From an uncultured Bacteroidota bacterium (GTDB lineage: Bacteria; Bacteroidota; Bacteroidia; Chitinophagales; Chitinophagaceae), in the NCBI GenBank assembly GCA_903847655.1, contig CAINEG010000227.1, positions 1-8,468 on the forward strand: 8,468 nucleotides of DNA, written 5' to 3'. The notes below the pieces were generated by a model. The model was not told the origin of the DNA. It did no database searches and saw only the letters and a list, made by a program, of their open reading frames with translations. Position numbers and translations under genes: made by a program. Shown here one piece after another: positions 6,206 through 8,468 of this stretch; the first letter of the stretch is position 1, and each line of letters begins with the position of its first letter.

Positions 6206-7659
6206 TTGTCTCTATAGTTTAAAGCAGGGGGGCGGTCTCCCAATAAAGCTTTGTATTGATAATTCCCTTTTTGTTTTATAAATTCTTCCTTAGCTTTTTG
6301 AATGGTGCTAGGTTGGGTATACAAATCGATGGCAGTCATGGCCATGACTTTTGCCGCATTGATCATTCCTTTAGCAGCGATATCCGTGGTACCACAAGCA
6401 ACTGCCTGCCAACTATGCGCAGGTGTTCCAGGTACCCAGGTAGCCGTGCTTAAACCCACAGTAGGGATGATATAACTTACATCCCCCACATCGGTAGAGC
6501 CTCCACCAGCAGTCCATTCAATTTTCATTGGGAAAACTTTCTGGGCATCTTCGATAGGAGGGATGTTACCCAAAAAACTTTTTTGTAAAGTCTTTGCAAA
6601 TATTTTTTCTGCATCTGTATAGGGGATACCACCAATAGATTCTAAATTCAATTGCATGACATCGGCCAAAGTTTTATTCAATAATAAATCATGGGTGCCG
6701 TCAATCACTTCATATTTCATAGAAGTGCCTGTACCGATAGCAGCGCCTTCAGCTGCTTTCACTACACGGTCAAATATCTCTACTACTTTGTCTCTTTTAG
6801 GATGTCTTACATAATAAAATACTTCTGCAAAATCTGGCACTACATTAGGTGCCTTACCACCATTGGTAATCACATAATGTATTCTTGTTTCTTGTGGTAT
6901 ATGTTCACGCATCATATTCACCATATTGTCCATGGCTTCCACTGCATCTAAGGCAGAACGACCTTGTTCAGGTTGTGCTGCAGCATGCGCTGAAATACCA
7001 TAAAATCTAAACTTAGCCGATTTATAAGCTAAAGCACTTTTCATAGTTACTTCATTTTTATTACCAGGATGCCAATGAATAGCAACATCTAAATCGTCCA
7101 TCACACCGGATCTCACCAAATAAACTTTACCGCCACCGCCTTCTTCGGCAGGACTTCCATAGACACGAATAGTTCCTTTAATTTTTCCTGACTCAATTAA
7201 TTTTTTAATTGCTATACCTGCAGCAACAGAAGCTGTTCCAAAAATATCATGACCACAACCTTGTCCTGCAATTTTATTGGGGATGATGACTTTTTCTGGA
7301 TTGCCTCCTTCTTGTGCCAAACCCGGCAATGCATCATACTCTGCTAAAATTCCGATAATGGGTTTACCAGAACCATAAGTTCCCATAAACGCAGTAGGCA
7401 TTCCACCAACACCTGTGGTTACTTTAAATCCTGCTTCTTGTAAATGTTGCACATGTAAAGCAGCACTTTTAGATTCTTTAAATCCCACTTCGGCATATTC
7501 CCATAATTGTCTACTTGTTTTTTTATCCTGCTCATAGGAAGCATTTAAAATAGTTTTTACTTCTTCTTTTGCTTTTTGTACAGCAGGATCTACTTGGGCA
7601 TCTGCAGCAAAAGACAAGAAAAAAATACATAAAATGGATAGGAGGGTAGCACGATGCAT
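6202..7659 (-). CDS. Exported M20-family amidohydrolase (AbgB-like)
   Basis: A 485-residue metallohydrolase of the M20/M28 group, close in length and motifs to E. coli AbgB (481 residues), which cleaves p-aminobenzoyl-glutamate. Residues 1-21 form a Sec signal peptide ending ADA before Q22, so it acts outside the cytoplasm, unlike AbgB. Motifs in order: ILAEYDALPGLAQ at 104-116; GQGCGHD at 132-138, with likely metal ligands C135 and H137; GSPAEEGGGGK at 168-178, with E172/E173 as base and ligand; IHWHPG at 194-199; the dimerisation/lid segment GISAHAAAQPEQGRSALD at 221-238; and TPAHSW at 412-417 (H415). The substrate may be an N-acyl or aminoacyl amide and cannot be told from sequence. It follows the GH109 gene by 44 bases on the same strand and could share its transcript. 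No truncation is seen. Confidence 0.9.
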   Translation of the reverse strand: MHRATLLSILCIFFLSFAADAQVDPAVQKAKEEVKTILNASYEQDKKTSRQLWEYAEVGFKESKSAALHVQHLQEAGFKVTTGVGGMPTAFMGTYGSGKPIIGILAEYDALPGLAQEGGNPEKVIIPNKIAGQGCGHDIFGTASVAAGIAIKKLIESGKIKGTIRVYGSPAEEGGGGKVYLVRSGVMDDLDVAIHWHPGNKNEVTMKSALAYKSAKFRFYGISAHAAAQPEQGRSALDAVEAMDNMVNMMREHIPQETRIHYVITNGGKAPNVVPDFAEVFYYVRHPKRDKVVEIFDRVVKAAEGAAIGTGTSMKYEVIDGTHDLLLNKTLADVMQLNLESIGGIPYTDAEKIFAKTLQKSFLGNIPPIEDAQKVFPMKIEWTAGGGSTDVGDVSYIIPTVGLSTATWVPGTPAHSWQAVACGTTDIAAKGMINAAKVMAMTAIDLYTQPSTIQKAKEEFIKQKGNYQYKALLGDRPPALNYRDN

Positions 7660-7703
7660 AAAACTAATTTTAATAGAGTAGGGCTTGATACTAATAATAT
7701 TGA

Positions 7704-8468
<765 letters not shown>

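Noticed and set aside
6691..6951. Plus-strand open frame opposite the M20 gene
   Set aside because: The low-complexity His/Tyr/Cys-rich product has no family features and lies fully inside a well-supported gene.

Overview
The window looks like ordinary chromosome from an AT-rich member of the Bacteroidota, probably close to the Chitinophagaceae (the family is an inference). The signs are exact TAnnTTTG -7 promoter boxes upstream of hppA and serA, a lack of obvious Shine-Dalgarno sequences, low GC, and gene families typical of the phylum: a membrane pyrophosphatase, glycosylasparaginase, CutC, an N-acetylhexosamine-kinase-like protein and GH109. I see no RNA gene, CRISPR array, insertion sequence, prophage or attachment site. 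No gene-free stretch exceeds about 115 bases.

Layout, left to right. At 1-674 (-) lies the N-terminal part of a membrane ion-pumping pyrophosphatase, with its promoter in the 80-base gap behind it. At 755-1969 (-) is a lipoprotein serine hydrolase of the beta-lactamase/S12 superfamily. A 114-base divergent gap holds the serA promoter. At 2084-3322 (+) is D-3-phosphoglycerate dehydrogenase with a serine-sensing ACT domain. At 5124-3333 (-) is a tight two-gene unit, glycosylasparaginase followed by a CutC-family protein, with 4 bases between them. At 5189-6205 (+), divergent from that unit, is an N-acetylhexosamine-1-kinase-like phosphotransferase. At 7659-6202 (-) is an exported M20 (AbgB-like) amidohydrolase. 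At 8468-7704 (-) is the C-terminal part of a GH109-type Gfo/Idh/MocA protein cut by the window edge.

How the genes may work together. From about 3.3 kb to the right edge, several genes fit salvage of N-acetylhexosamines from glycoproteins. Glycosylasparaginase splits GlcNAc-Asn. A GH109 enzyme would release GalNAc. A NahK-like kinase would turn free GlcNAc or GalNAc into the sugar 1-phosphate. CutC and the M20 hydrolase have no assigned step, which makes the glycosylasparaginase-CutC pairing the most interesting part of the window. This pathway is inferred from families and gene order. The left part (pyrophosphatase, serine hydrolase, serA) is housekeeping or unrelated.

The most notable non-coding signals are a serA -7 box only four bases before its start codon, which suggests a leaderless mRNA, and a perfect 10-base palindrome in the middle of the 64-base divergent gap between the glycosylasparaginase and kinase genes.
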